DNA of 64,000 nucleotides. It comes from Salinisphaera sp002433465. Its GTDB lineage: Bacteria; Pseudomonadota; Gammaproteobacteria; Nevskiales; Salinisphaeraceae. The stretch lies in NCBI RefSeq assembly GCF_040361435.1, contig NZ_APNL01000015.1, forward strand, positions 41,875 through 105,874, written 5' to 3'. The translations under genes were made by a program, and so were the position numbers. The notes beneath the pieces were generated by a model. It ran no database searches. It was not told the DNA's origin and saw only the letters and a program-made list of their open reading frames with translations. Positions 1 through 10,240 of this stretch are shown here, in pieces; within the stretch, counting starts at the first letter, position 1; each line of letters opens with the position of its first letter.

Positions 1-182
1 ACCGCGCCGTGCGTCAGCGCCGCTCGCGCCCTTGCGGGGGCTATCGCACGGCATGAGCTTGTTGCGGCGAAAAGTTAAAGGCGCAGCCCGCCGTGACGAA
101 AGTGTCGCGGCGACGTAGTCGGGGCCTCGGGACTGGGCCCGAGCTGCGCGGGTCGATTCAGCTGCCGAGATCCAGGCCTGTG

Positions 183-488
183 TCAGGCACGCATATAGGC
201 CCAGCCGTCGCGTTGGCGCTCGGCGACATGAACCACCGCGGCCGGGACCCGAGTGAGTGTTTCGGGGGCCGAGATCTGCTTGTTGGCCAGCGTGTTGGCA
301 CATACGCGCAGATACGTGTCGGTGGCGTGAGGGCTGTCGATTGCTGCGGCGACCGCATCCGCGTTGATCACGATTTCCACCTGCGCATCCGGCGCCGCCG
401 CCATGAAGTTGGCGGCATTGCTGCGGGCACGGGCGAGCGACGGCGCGTCGGCCGCGTGAATGATCAATTTAAGCGGTTTACCTTGCAT
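183..488 (-). CDS. DsrE/DsrF-like small protein
   Basis: A 101-residue soluble protein resembling the DsrE/DsrF/TusD fold family, whose members handle sulfur transfer or intracellular sulfur oxidation. The N-terminal strand (KLIIHAAD), the alanine/asparagine-rich helix (ARSNAANF), a central Cys near residue 63 in a CANTL context, and the C-terminal RDGWAYMR end fit the family. ATG at 488 is preferred over an in-frame TTG three bases upstream. It is the last gene of a four-gene minus-strand operon, 18 nt after the ABC ATPase. That position suggests, without proving, that the imported substrate contains sulfur. Confidence 0.7.
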   Translation of the reverse strand: MQGKPLKLIIHAADAPSLARARSNAANFMAAAPDAQVEIVINADAVAAAIDSPHATDTYLRVCANTLANKQISAPETLTRVPAAVVHVAERQRDGWAYMRA

Positions 489-506
489 CAATCAGGCTCC
501 CAGGGT

Positions 507-1250
507 TCAAAGCGCTGCTGCGACGCGCTGCGCGAAGGCGTTGAGGCCTTGATCGTCGCGCTCGCGCGGGTAGGGGGCAGGCACCGCTTCATCGAAAACC
601 AGCCGCGCGGGCGTGCCGCGCATCACACACACGCGCTCGGCCAGATAAGCGGCTTCGGCAATATCATGGGTGACGAACAGCACGGCCATGTTCAGCCGCT
701 GCCAGATCGTGAGCAGTTCATCCTGCAGGCGCGTGCGCGTGAGCGCATCCACCGCCGAAAACGGTTCGTCCATCAACAGGATATGCGGGCGTACGGCCAG
801 GGCCCGTGCAAGGCCCACCCGTTGCGCCTGGCCGCCGGAAATTTCGTGGGGCCAGCGGCCGCCGAGCTCGGCCATGCCGATCAACTCAAGCACTTCGTCA
901 ATGCGCGCATCGCGCTCAGCACGCGACAGGCCAAGCCCGCTTAAACCGTAGCCGACGTTCGCGCGGATTGACCGCCAGGGCAGTAGGCGGGTGTCCTGGA
1001 ATACGACCGCGCTGGGGCGGGTTCCGTGGTCGGTACGAGACGGCGTGTCGATACGGCCCACGCCGGGCTCGATCAGCCCCGCCACGCAGCGCAGCACCGT
1101 GGACTTGCCCACGCCCGAGCCGCCGACCAGGGCAACGAATTCTCCGGCGCCGATGCTGAAGTCGAGCCCCTCGAATACCAGCCGATCGCTGCCCGGATAG
1201 CGATAGCCCACATCGTCCAGCGTCAGCAGGGCCTTGCGGCGTGCGTTCAT
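507..1250 (-). CDS. ABC transporter ATPase, nitrate/sulfonate/taurine family
   Basis: A 247-residue cytoplasmic ATPase energising an importer of the TauB/SsuB/NrtD class. Walker A is GGSGVGKS, the signature is ISGGQAQR and Walker B is ILLMDEP followed by the D-loop region; the switch histidine lies in FVTHDIAEA. The reading frame stays open far upstream of 1250, but that extension is antisense-like sequence inside the permease gene. The ATG at 1250 overlaps the permease stop as ATGA, which decides the start. Substrate cannot be read from the ATPase. Confidence 0.9.
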   Translation of the reverse strand: MNARRKALLTLDDVGYRYPGSDRLVFEGLDFSIGAGEFVALVGGSGVGKSTVLRCVAGLIEPGVGRIDTPSRTDHGTRPSAVVFQDTRLLPWRSIRANVGYGLSGLGLSRAERDARIDEVLELIGMAELGGRWPHEISGGQAQRVGLARALAVRPHILLMDEPFSAVDALTRTRLQDELLTIWQRLNMAVLFVTHDIAEAAYLAERVCVMRGTPARLVFDEAVPAPYPRERDDQGLNAFAQRVAAAL

Positions 1251-2059
1251 GGCCGCCACCTCAGCGCCCGGTTCTCGACAAGAGCGAACAGCCCGTCCGA
1301 GAGCGTATAAATCAGCGAAATCGCGAGCATGTACACCACGACGGCATCGTAGGCGCCGACGCCTGCGGCCGAGTTCATTTCCTGGCCCATGCCCGGCACG
1401 CCGAGCAATTCGGCTGCGATCAGCGTCATCCAGGCCTGACCGACGCCGGTGCGCACACCCGAGAGAATGCTCGGCGCCGCGCCCGGCAGGGTGATACTGG
1501 TAATGCGCTTGAAAAAGCCGCCGTGGCCGAAGGCGCGCGCCAGCTCGTAATAGCGCGGGTCGACGTCGCGCACGCCCGATGCCGTGGCGAAATAGTTCAC
1601 CCAGAACACGCCGATGGAAATCACGAAGGCGGCGCCGGCATGGCTGACCTGAAACCAGGCGATCGCGAACACCACCCAGGCCAATGGCGGGATCGGGCGC
1701 AGAATGCGCGCGAGCATGTAGTGGGCGTCGTCGAATACGCGCAGGCTGGCGGCGAGCAGGCCGACGCCAAAGCCGAGCAGCGTGCCGATGCCCAGCCCCC
1801 AGACATAGTGAACGAGGCTGGAGCCAATCGCCGGAATCAGCCGCCCACCGGAATATTCGCGCCACAGGGCGGCAGGCACCACGAATGGGTCCGGGATGGT
1901 GCCGCGCGGCGCCCAGTTGAACACATAGGCCAGCTTCCAGAGCGCGATAAAGGCGGCCACGCCGACGAGCCCCAGCAGGACACGCCGCAGCCGCGTGGCG
2001 CCGGCCCGGCGTGGCGCGGGGAGGGAGTTGGGGTGGGCGCTTGCGGGGCGTTGCACCAT
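1247..2059 (-). CDS. ABC transporter permease, TauC/SsuC type
   Basis: A 270-residue inner-membrane permease with about six hydrophobic segments. Its BPD-type cytoplasmic loop contains the EAA-like motif ELARAFGHGGF, where the ATPase docks, followed by the typical ITLPGAAPSILSG segment. It forms the transmembrane path of the importer with the preceding binding protein and the following ATPase. Its ATG shares one base with the binding-protein stop (TAATG), and its own stop overlaps the ATPase start, indicating translational coupling. Confidence 0.9.
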   Translation of the reverse strand: MVQRPASAHPNSLPAPRRAGATRLRRVLLGLVGVAAFIALWKLAYVFNWAPRGTIPDPFVVPAALWREYSGGRLIPAIGSSLVHYVWGLGIGTLLGFGVGLLAASLRVFDDAHYMLARILRPIPPLAWVVFAIAWFQVSHAGAAFVISIGVFWVNYFATASGVRDVDPRYYELARAFGHGGFFKRITSITLPGAAPSILSGVRTGVGQAWMTLIAAELLGVPGMGQEMNSAAGVGAYDAVVVYMLAISLIYTLSDGLFALVENRALRWRP

Positions 2060-3153
2060 TACGGCGTCGAGGGCTCGGCCGAGCCGCGGGTGTCGAGCGC
2101 GTCGTAGAACCGCGTCTCGAACAGGGCATCGATATCGGTATCGGCGCCGAGCGTGCCCTGGGCCTGCTGGAAGTCGCGCATCCGGCGGGTGCCGTCGATA
2201 ATGCGATTCGGGTCGGCCACGAAGTTGTCGGCCGACTCGGCCACGGCCTCGGCCACCACCGGCCGTGGCAGGCGACCGCCGCCGACGTACTGATGCACGG
2301 CGTCGATCGCGGCTTGATCGCCGGCCCTGAGCTGCTCTGTGGCTCGAACATGCGCGGCAACCAGTCGTTCGACGATCTGCGGATGCGCTTCGATGAACTC
2401 GGCTCGTACCGCGAGCACGGCCCCGGGCTGCCCCGGGAACATGGCTTCGCCCTGGGCGACCACGCGCGCATCGTCACGACGATTTCTGACGATGCTCACC
2501 ACCGGTTCCAGAATCGCCGCGCCGTCGACCGCGCCGGTGAGCAACGACTGTTGTACCTGTGATGCGCCCTGGTAGATGACGTCGATCGCGTCGCTGTCGA
2601 CGCCGAGCTGCTTGTCGAGCCAGTAGGCCAGCACCGTCTGGGGCACCGACCCGACGGGGAATGTCGAGATCCGTGCCTTGCGCCCCTTGTCCCGGGCAAA
2701 GCGATCAAAGGCGGTGGCGGCGTCGCCGTCCTCGAAATAGGGTGCGAGCTCGCCCAGCGCCACGAAGCTGATCTGTTCGATGATGTTGGAGGCGACCACC
2801 TTGATATCTGCCCCTTTGCCGCGGGCGACCATGGTGGGCCCGATGCCGAAATAGGCGATATCGAGCTGGCCGCCCAGCAGCGCCTGCACCATCGCCGGCC
2901 CGTTCTGGAACGAAACCAGTTTGGGCTGTATGCCGGCGTTCGCGATCGAACCGTCCTCCAGGCCGACGAACAAGGGTGCGTCCGGCAGGATCGGCATATA
3001 GCCAATTTCGGCCTGTACGGTTTCGGCAGGCTGGGCGGCGTTGTCGCTGTCGGCGCCACTTTCGTTGTCCGACGAACAGGCCGACAGCGCGGCCAGTGCG
3101 GCGACGAGCACAACGGCGGTGCGCAGGCGGGCGATGAACCGGGTTGGATACAT
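2059..3153 (-). CDS. ABC transporter substrate-binding lipoprotein, SsuA/TauA-like
   Basis: A 364-residue periplasmic binding lipoprotein of the NMT1/SsuA/TauA class. The ATG at 3153 is chosen because it begins a signal peptide (MYPTRFIARLR, hydrophobic stretch, lipobox LSAC with the lipidated Cys at residue 26); a start 17 codons upstream would put an unlikely tail before it. After a Ser/Asp-rich linker the mature protein shows family features such as GGQLDIAYFGIGPT and GAVDGAAILEP. It is the first gene of the importer operon. The ligand could be a sulfonate, nitrate/nitrite, thiamine precursor or similar small anion; the downstream DsrE-like gene favours a sulfur compound. Confidence 0.85.
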   Translation of the reverse strand: MYPTRFIARLRTAVVLVAALAALSACSSDNESGADSDNAAQPAETVQAEIGYMPILPDAPLFVGLEDGSIANAGIQPKLVSFQNGPAMVQALLGGQLDIAYFGIGPTMVARGKGADIKVVASNIIEQISFVALGELAPYFEDGDAATAFDRFARDKGRKARISTFPVGSVPQTVLAYWLDKQLGVDSDAIDVIYQGASQVQQSLLTGAVDGAAILEPVVSIVRNRRDDARVVAQGEAMFPGQPGAVLAVRAEFIEAHPQIVERLVAAHVRATEQLRAGDQAAIDAVHQYVGGGRLPRPVVAEAVAESADNFVADPNRIIDGTRRMRDFQQAQGTLGADTDIDALFETRFYDALDTRGSAEPSTP

Positions 3154-3486
3154 GAGCGTGTCGTTGACTTGGGTTGAGGGAAACGATCGCCGGCCGTATC
3201 GCACGGGACACGGGGGTTTGCCGCGGCGATCGACCGCTTGAACAGGCTCGGACCGCGTCTAGCGAAGATCCTCGTGCGTTCGTGGAACGCTGGCCCGTAG
3301 TGCGCGCGAATGTTGCCACAGCGCGCCCGTGAGCAACAGCCACGCACTCGGACAGTACCGCTCGGGCCGATGCTTGAGGCGGCCTGCCGGGTTGGGTAAG
3401 GTCGCGCTCCAACGCGGCGCTGGATATATGCCGCCGTGCCGGCGCGGTCTCGCGTCATCCTGTCCGACCATGGGTTATCTCAGGCT
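3154..3486. promoter_or_regulatory. Divergent intergenic region between the ABC importer and rdgC
   Basis: A 333-bp gap separates two genes transcribed away from each other, so it must contain promoters for both. I see no convincing sigma-70 pair, no open frame with a credible start, and no long inverted repeat. GC-rich short repeats around 3420-3460 (CCGCCGTGCCGGCGCGG) could form weak hairpins only. Confidence 0.4.
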
Positions 3487-4410
3487 ATGTGGATACGTAA
3501 TCTCTGTGTGTTTCTCGGCACCGAATCCTTTCCCTGGAGCGCCGCCGAGCTCGATGAAAAACTCGCCGAGGCGCTGTGCCCCGACTGCGGCGATCAGGCC
3601 ACGCGCGTCGACGGTTTCGTGCCGCCGATCAAGGGCGAACACGCCATGGTGCACGCGGTCGACGGGCTGGCCATCTGCGTGCATCAGGAGATCACCCGCG
3701 TGCTGCCCAACGCCGTACTGGCCGAGGAAGTCGACGACCGAGTCGAACGTATCGAAACCTCGGAAGGGCGCAAGGTCAGCCGCCGCGAGAAGGCCGATAT
3801 CAAGGACGAGGCGCATTTCGAGCTGTTGCCGCGTGCGTTCACCCGCTCCAAGCGCACACCGTTGATCATCGATCTGCGTGCGCACCGCGTGTGGGTCGAC
3901 GCGTCTTCGGAAAAACGCGCCGAGGACGTGGTCGCGCGGTTGCGCGAAGCGCTGGGTAGCCTGCCGGTGGCTCGTCCCGATGCCAAGTTGCGTCCGCCGG
4001 AAGAAATGTCGCGCTGGCTCGAGGACGTCAACGCGCTGCCCAACGGCTTCGAATGCGGCGATCGCTGCGTGTTCGAAACCACCGACGAGGTCAAATCGAG
4101 CGTGCGGGTGACCGCCATGGATCTGCAGCGCGAGGAAGTGCTCGCCCATCTCGCGGCCGGTATGCAGGTGGTCAAGCTCAACGTGGCCGTGGACGACGCC
4201 ATCGAGTTCGATCTGGATGAAAACCTGGACCTCAAGCGTATCCGTGCGCTCGACCTGATTCAGGACGATCTGGATTCGCTTGACGCCGGCGATGCCGTGG
4301 CCGAGCTCACGGCCCGCGTCGCACTTCAGGGCGAGGCGCTGCGCGGCGTGCTCGACCGGCTCTACACGCATTTCGGCGTGGCCGGCGAGACCGATACCCA
4401 GGCGGCCTGA
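3487..4410 (+). CDS. rdgC: Recombination-associated protein RdgC
   Basis: A 307-residue nucleoid-associated protein, close to the roughly 300-residue family length. RdgC forms ring-shaped dimers on double-stranded DNA and modulates RecA-dependent recombination. The start at 3487 gives MWIRNLCVF, matching the MWFKN-type opening of the family; an in-frame ATG 17 codons upstream would add an uncharacteristic tail. Family features include the acidic, conserved middle (VSRREKADIKDE), the hydrophobic ELLPRAF segment and the QVVKLNVAVDD stretch. The ChaC-like gene follows after 12 nt, so the two may be cotranscribed. Confidence 0.95.
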   Translation: MWIRNLCVFLGTESFPWSAAELDEKLAEALCPDCGDQATRVDGFVPPIKGEHAMVHAVDGLAICVHQEITRVLPNAVLAEEVDDRVERIETSEGRKVSRREKADIKDEAHFELLPRAFTRSKRTPLIIDLRAHRVWVDASSEKRAEDVVARLREALGSLPVARPDAKLRPPEEMSRWLEDVNALPNGFECGDRCVFETTDEVKSSVRVTAMDLQREEVLAHLAAGMQVVKLNVAVDDAIEFDLDENLDLKRIRALDLIQDDLDSLDAGDAVAELTARVALQGEALRGVLDRLYTHFGVAGETDTQAA

Positions 4411-4422
4411 GCGGGGCCGGGC

Positions 4423-5001
4423 ATGTCGTTCGACACGACGGCCGCTAACCGCAACGCCGGGCGTTTCGCCGATCGCGACGAGCTGTGGCTGTTCGGCTAC
4501 GGCTCGTTGATCTACAAGGCCGGCTTCGACTATATCGAACGAAAGCCGGCCACGATCACGGGCTGGCAGCGGCGTTTCTGGCAGGGGTCGCACGATCACC
4601 GCGGCACGCCCGCCGCACCGGGCCGCGTGGCCACCCTCGTGGAAGCACCGGGGGCGGTGTGCGCCGGCATGGCCTATCGTATTACCCCGGCCGTGTTCGG
4701 ACATCTCGATCATCGCGAGAAGAACGGCTATCTGCGGTTTTCCACCGCCATGACCTTCGCCGACGGCAGCCACGACGAAGGCCTGGTGTATATCGCTACG
4801 GCCGACAACGAAGCGTGGCTGGGCGATGCGCCCATTGACGCCATCGCCCGCCAGATCTCGGCGTCACACGGCCCGAGCGGGCCCAACCGCGACTACCTGC
4901 TCAACCTCGCCGAGGCGCTGCGCGCGCTCGATGCTGACGACGCCCACGTGTTCGCCATTGAGGCACGGCTGCGCGAGATCGAAGCCGAACACGGGGGCTA
5001 A
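4423..5001 (+). CDS. ChaC-like gamma-glutamylcyclotransferase
   Basis: A 192-residue cytosolic enzyme of the ChaC family, which cleaves glutathione to 5-oxoproline and Cys-Gly. The substrate-binding YGSL motif is at residues 26-29, followed by the GWQRRFWQGS block, the DHRGTP block, and the catalytic glutamate E99 in LDHREKNGY. These match glutathione-specific members rather than plain GGCT proteins. The gene follows rdgC closely. It ends convergently with the nucleotidyltransferase-like gene, 33 nt away. Confidence 0.9.
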   Translation: MSFDTTAANRNAGRFADRDELWLFGYGSLIYKAGFDYIERKPATITGWQRRFWQGSHDHRGTPAAPGRVATLVEAPGAVCAGMAYRITPAVFGHLDHREKNGYLRFSTAMTFADGSHDEGLVYIATADNEAWLGDAPIDAIARQISASHGPSGPNRDYLLNLAEALRALDADDAHVFAIEARLREIEAEHGG

Positions 5002-5034
5002 GCCTTAAATCGAGGCGGAGTAGCTAAAGCAGTG

Positions 5035-5577
5035 TCAGCTAGCCGGCTCCGGCGCTAGAACTTTGCGCACGGCCTCTATGTCCCGCTCGGCAGCGCCTTC
5101 GCCTTTCAGCCACGAGAATATATCCACGAGGTCAACCGCGTGGCGCAGCGCGATTTCGCCCGCTTGCCGCAAAGCTTGTAAATCCCGCCAGTGAATATAG
5201 GCGGCTAGTCGATCTTTGACCGACTGTGTCGGCGACAATATCTGTATCGTCCCGTACGCTGTACGCAGTTGGTGCCATTCGCGCACGAGTTCTCTGCCAA
5301 GCGCTAGAGGGGCCGACGGGAACTCCACCAGATACTCCGTACCTTCGCGCTGGTACAGTCGACGTGAGGTCGTCGCTTCAAAACCCAGACGGCCCAATAC
5401 AGCGCCGATTTCCTTGTTCGACGCGGCGGTTACGAAGTCCAGATCCTTCGATACGTAGATGCCGTCGGAGTAGATTTGTACGGCAGCACCACCCGAGAGT
5501 ACGGCCTCGATCTCTTCGCGGGCGAGCGCTTCGGAGATGGTCGCAGCGAGCTGCGTGAGCTCGTCCAAATGTTTCAC
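5035..5577 (-). CDS. Nucleotidyltransferase-like protein of a two-gene module
   Basis: A 180-residue protein with a probable nucleotidyltransferase core. The motif LSGGAAV near residues 27-33 followed by KDLDFV near 44-49 resembles the hG[GS]-x-DxD pattern of minimal nucleotidyltransferases and AbiEii-like proteins; only one clear Asp pair (DLD) is visible. It starts with GTG and overlaps the winged-helix gene stop as GTGA, so translation is coupled. The pair looks like a toxin-antitoxin or defence-type module by architecture alone. I cannot name the family with certainty, and a housekeeping role is not excluded. Confidence 0.65.
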   Translation of the reverse strand: MKHLDELTQLAATISEALAREEIEAVLSGGAAVQIYSDGIYVSKDLDFVTAASNKEIGAVLGRLGFEATTSRRLYQREGTEYLVEFPSAPLALGRELVREWHQLRTAYGTIQILSPTQSVKDRLAAYIHWRDLQALRQAGEIALRHAVDLVDIFSWLKGEGAAERDIEAVRKVLAPEPAS

Positions 5578-5915
5578 GCGATCGGTGTCAATGGTTTGGC
5601 GCGTGATCGCGGGCGTCGTCTCGGTATCTCGTAGACGCTGCGTTCACGCTCCGGCAAGAGGTCGTACGTTCGCGAAAGCAGATCACGCAAGGGGGCAACC
5701 AAAGCGTTGGACGGGTTCCACACATACAAACGCGTCCGCCCTGCGGGCCTTGCCTTGATCAGGCCCGAGTCTTCGAATTTCGCGAGCTGCTTGGTGACCT
5801 GACTCGTGCTCAAGCCGCTGTAGCGAGCGATTTCGCTCGCATAGCCCGTTTCGAAACGATCCAGCCAAAGCAGCGTTTTTTCTGCCGCTACACTACCCAG
5901 AATGGATTCAATCAT
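5574..5915 (-). CDS. Winged-helix DNA-binding protein, partner of the nucleotidyltransferase
   Basis: A 113-residue ArsR/MarR-like winged helix. Residues 20-60 read as the helix-turn-helix (YASEIARYSGLSTSQVTKQL) and the wing follows (SGLIKARPAGRTRLYVWN). The C-terminus is basic (PRRRPRSRAK). First gene of the two-gene module, it likely represses its own promoter, because repeated and palindromic AT-rich boxes lie directly upstream. The G+C content of that upstream stretch is far lower than its surroundings, consistent with an acquired cassette. Confidence 0.75.
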   Translation of the reverse strand: MIESILGSVAAEKTLLWLDRFETGYASEIARYSGLSTSQVTKQLAKFEDSGLIKARPAGRTRLYVWNPSNALVAPLRDLLSRTYDLLPERERSVYEIPRRRPRSRAKPLTPIA

Positions 5916-5920
5916 AGCGC

Positions 5921-5962
5921 TTTAAGTAGTCGTTATAAACTATATAGTAGTCCTTAAAGACT
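5921..5962 (-). promoter_or_regulatory. AT-rich operator/promoter of the winged-helix/nucleotidyltransferase pair
   Basis: Immediately upstream of the winged-helix start lies a direct repeat AGTAGTC-N-TTA at 5925-5935 and 5946-5956, spaced 21 bp (two helical turns). The second copy runs into a near-perfect palindrome AGTCCTTAAAGACT at 5949-5962. The spacing and symmetry suggest two binding sites on one DNA face for the winged-helix protein. That this is autoregulation is inference. Confidence 0.5.
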
Positions 5963-6057
5963 GCTTTTCGCTACTTTTGGATTGAGTCGTTATTGCTTGG
6001 ACTGCCATTTGGTGCGTCATCACAAGCGGCGATCAACTCGACTCCGGGTTGCTTCGC

Positions 6058-8484
<2,427 letters not shown>

Positions 8485-8628
8485 AGCGTTATTGTTTGGG
8501 GCCAGATCTGCGAACGCCGTGCGCTTGCCACCCATCGGGTCGGCAAGGCATGCGCGGGTCGGTCGGGGCGGCCTATGGGCGCGAGCGCGCTGGCCGGTTC
8601 GCTCTGGCGTGAATCGTCATATCAACGA

Positions 8629-8657
8629 GCATGGGTACAGCCGCAGCGCGAGACAAG
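8629..8657 (-). promoter_or_regulatory. Possible heat-shock (sigma-32) promoter for lon
   Basis: On the minus strand, CTTGTCT (8651-8657) is followed about 15 nt later by CCCATGCT, resembling the sigma-32 boxes CTTGAAA and CCCCATNT with several mismatches. lon is a heat-shock gene in many proteobacteria, and this site lies about 145 bp before its start. The match is partial, so this is a suggestion only. Confidence 0.3.
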
Positions 8658-8666
8658 ACCACGGGG

Positions 8667-9386
8667 CTATAGCCCGAACAGCCACACCAGCAACGGCACG
8701 AGCAGCGCGGTGAGCGCGCCGTTAAGCCCCATACCCAGACCGGAGTATGCACCGGCGCGTTCGCTGTGTTCGAAGGCGCGGGCGGTACCGATGCCGTGGG
8801 CAGCGACACCCATGGCGAAACCCTTGGCCACCGGGTCGTGCAGGCCCAGCAATCGCAGCAGCGGAATACCGATCACCGCGCCCGTAATGCCGGTCAGGAT
8901 GACCAGCACGGCCGTGAGCGAGGGCAGGCCGCCGATCTGTTCGGCCACGCCCATGGCGATTGGCGTGGTCACGGATTTGGGCAGCATCGACAGCAGTGTC
9001 TGTGAATCCAGCCCCAGCGCCCAGCCGATGCACATGGCGCTGGCCACCGCGGTGAGCGAGCCGGCGGTCAGCGCAATGGTGATCGGCAGCCAGTAGCGGC
9101 GCAGCTCCGCGGCCTGTGCCGCCAGCGGTACCGCGAGCGCGACCGTGGCCGGGCCGAGCAGGAAATGAATGAACTGGGCGCCGTCGAAGTAATCCGCGTA
9201 CGGCGTGCCGGTCGCCTTGAGCACGATTACCAGCACGATCACGCTCACGAGCACGGGGTTGAGCAGGGCAAAGCTGCCCAGGCGCCGATAAAGCTGCTGC
9301 GCCAGCCAGAACACGCACAGCGTGAGCGCGAGCCACAGCAGCGGTGTTTCCTCGATATAGACCCAGATCTGTGTCAGGCGATCCAT
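8667..9386 (-). CDS. lrgB: LrgB/CidB-family membrane protein
   Basis: A 239-residue polytopic inner-membrane protein with about seven hydrophobic segments. The family hallmark block PKSVTTPIAMGVAEQIGG is present, as is the AAHGIGTARA segment near the C-terminus. LrgB works with LrgA; the pair has been linked to control of murein hydrolase activity and, in other lineages, to pyruvate or glycolate transport. It follows lrgA with a single base between stop and start, so the two are one operon. Confidence 0.9.
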   Translation of the reverse strand: MDRLTQIWVYIEETPLLWLALTLCVFWLAQQLYRRLGSFALLNPVLVSVIVLVIVLKATGTPYADYFDGAQFIHFLLGPATVALAVPLAAQAAELRRYWLPITIALTAGSLTAVASAMCIGWALGLDSQTLLSMLPKSVTTPIAMGVAEQIGGLPSLTAVLVILTGITGAVIGIPLLRLLGLHDPVAKGFAMGVAAHGIGTARAFEHSERAGAYSGLGMGLNGALTALLVPLLVWLFGL

Positions 9387-9387
9387 A

Positions 9388-9732
9388 TCAGTTGCGACCC
9401 CGGCTGGTGAGCGCGCGCAGCGTGAATGCGGTCACGACCACTGCGAGCGCCGTGCTGGCGACGAGCGTGACGGTGATCGCCAGCCATTCGTCGGCTACGC
9501 GGCCCAGATAGCTGATGATGCCGACACCGGCGGGCACGAACAGCAGGGCCAGATAGTTGAGCAGGCCACGGCTGGTATCGGCGAAAACCGACGGCGTGCG
9601 TCCGCGCAGAACCAGGGCCAGGAACAGCAGAATCATGCCCAGCACCGGGCCGGGCAGCGGCGCGCCGGTCAGCCGCACGATGATTTCGCCCGCGAGCTGA
9701 AACAGCAGCAGGGTGGCAAGGCTGCCAATCAA
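9388..9732 (-). CDS. lrgA: LrgA/CidA-family holin-like protein
   Basis: A 114-residue small membrane protein with four hydrophobic segments. The family motif PLPGPVLGMILLF lies at residues 25-37 and the LLFVPAGVGII segment at about 63-73. It is the usual partner of LrgB and is encoded directly before it. Whether the pair acts as holin/antiholin or as a small organic acid carrier cannot be decided here. Confidence 0.9.
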   Translation of the reverse strand: MIGSLATLLLFQLAGEIIVRLTGAPLPGPVLGMILLFLALVLRGRTPSVFADTSRGLLNYLALLFVPAGVGIISYLGRVADEWLAITVTLVASTALAVVVTAFTLRALTSRGRN

Positions 9733-9759
9733 GACGCAGCCCTCTCAATGGGTGCCAGA

Positions 9760-10218
9760 CTAATCGAGGAATACATCGGATGAAATGTGTATGCCGGTGA
9801 TGGCATAGCCGTCCGCGACGCGATCCAACGCCAGCTGAATCTCTGCATCGCCCGCGGCGAAATGGGCGGGAATCAATACGACCGCACGGTTATAGCGACC
9901 CTCGCTCAAATTGACGCCGCGTTCGGTTCGTATCACCTGTATCGGTTCGTGCGACTCCAGCGCGCCGAGCGTGGCGAACTGGCGCAGGAGCTTGTCGCCT
10001 TTCGGCGTGGATAGTTGCTCGCGCAGCGTGGGGGTCAGCTCTTGCTCAAAGGACTGATATTGCCAGGTCGCGATCTCCGGCAGTACACGCTCGACGTAGG
10101 GGCTGATGTCCTGGCTCACGGCAGAGGTCTGCCAGAAGAGCCAGGCCATCAAACCCGCATACAAAACCACGAGCGCGATGAAGCAGACACCGAAACCGAT
10201 CAGTATCTTTTTCAACAT
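9760..10218 (-). CDS. Membrane-anchored hypothetical protein
   Basis: A 152-residue protein with a single N-terminal transmembrane segment (residues about 5-28, FGVCFIALVVLYAGLMAWLF) and a periplasmic domain of about 120 residues. I recognise no family. The domain has mixed helix and strand character, with a conserved-looking VVLIPAHF stretch. It lies between the M42 peptidase and lrgA on the same strand, with gaps of 22 and 27 nt, so it is probably in their transcription unit. Confidence 0.6.
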   Translation of the reverse strand: MLKKILIGFGVCFIALVVLYAGLMAWLFWQTSAVSQDISPYVERVLPEIATWQYQSFEQELTPTLREQLSTPKGDKLLRQFATLGALESHEPIQVIRTERGVNLSEGRYNRAVVLIPAHFAAGDAEIQLALDRVADGYAITGIHISSDVFLD

Positions 10219-10240
10219 CGCGCGCGCCGCTCGCTAGTGC

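Noticed and set aside
177..192. A 14-bp match (TGTGTCAGGCACGC) also found at about 56800
   Set aside because: Matches of this length are expected by chance in a window this size, and the first copy lies at a gene end.
1251..2477. Open frame extending the ABC ATPase by about 400 residues upstream on the minus strand
   Set aside because: It runs through the permease and binding-protein genes in another frame, is Arg/Pro/Ala-rich, and the ATPase domain starts at 1250.
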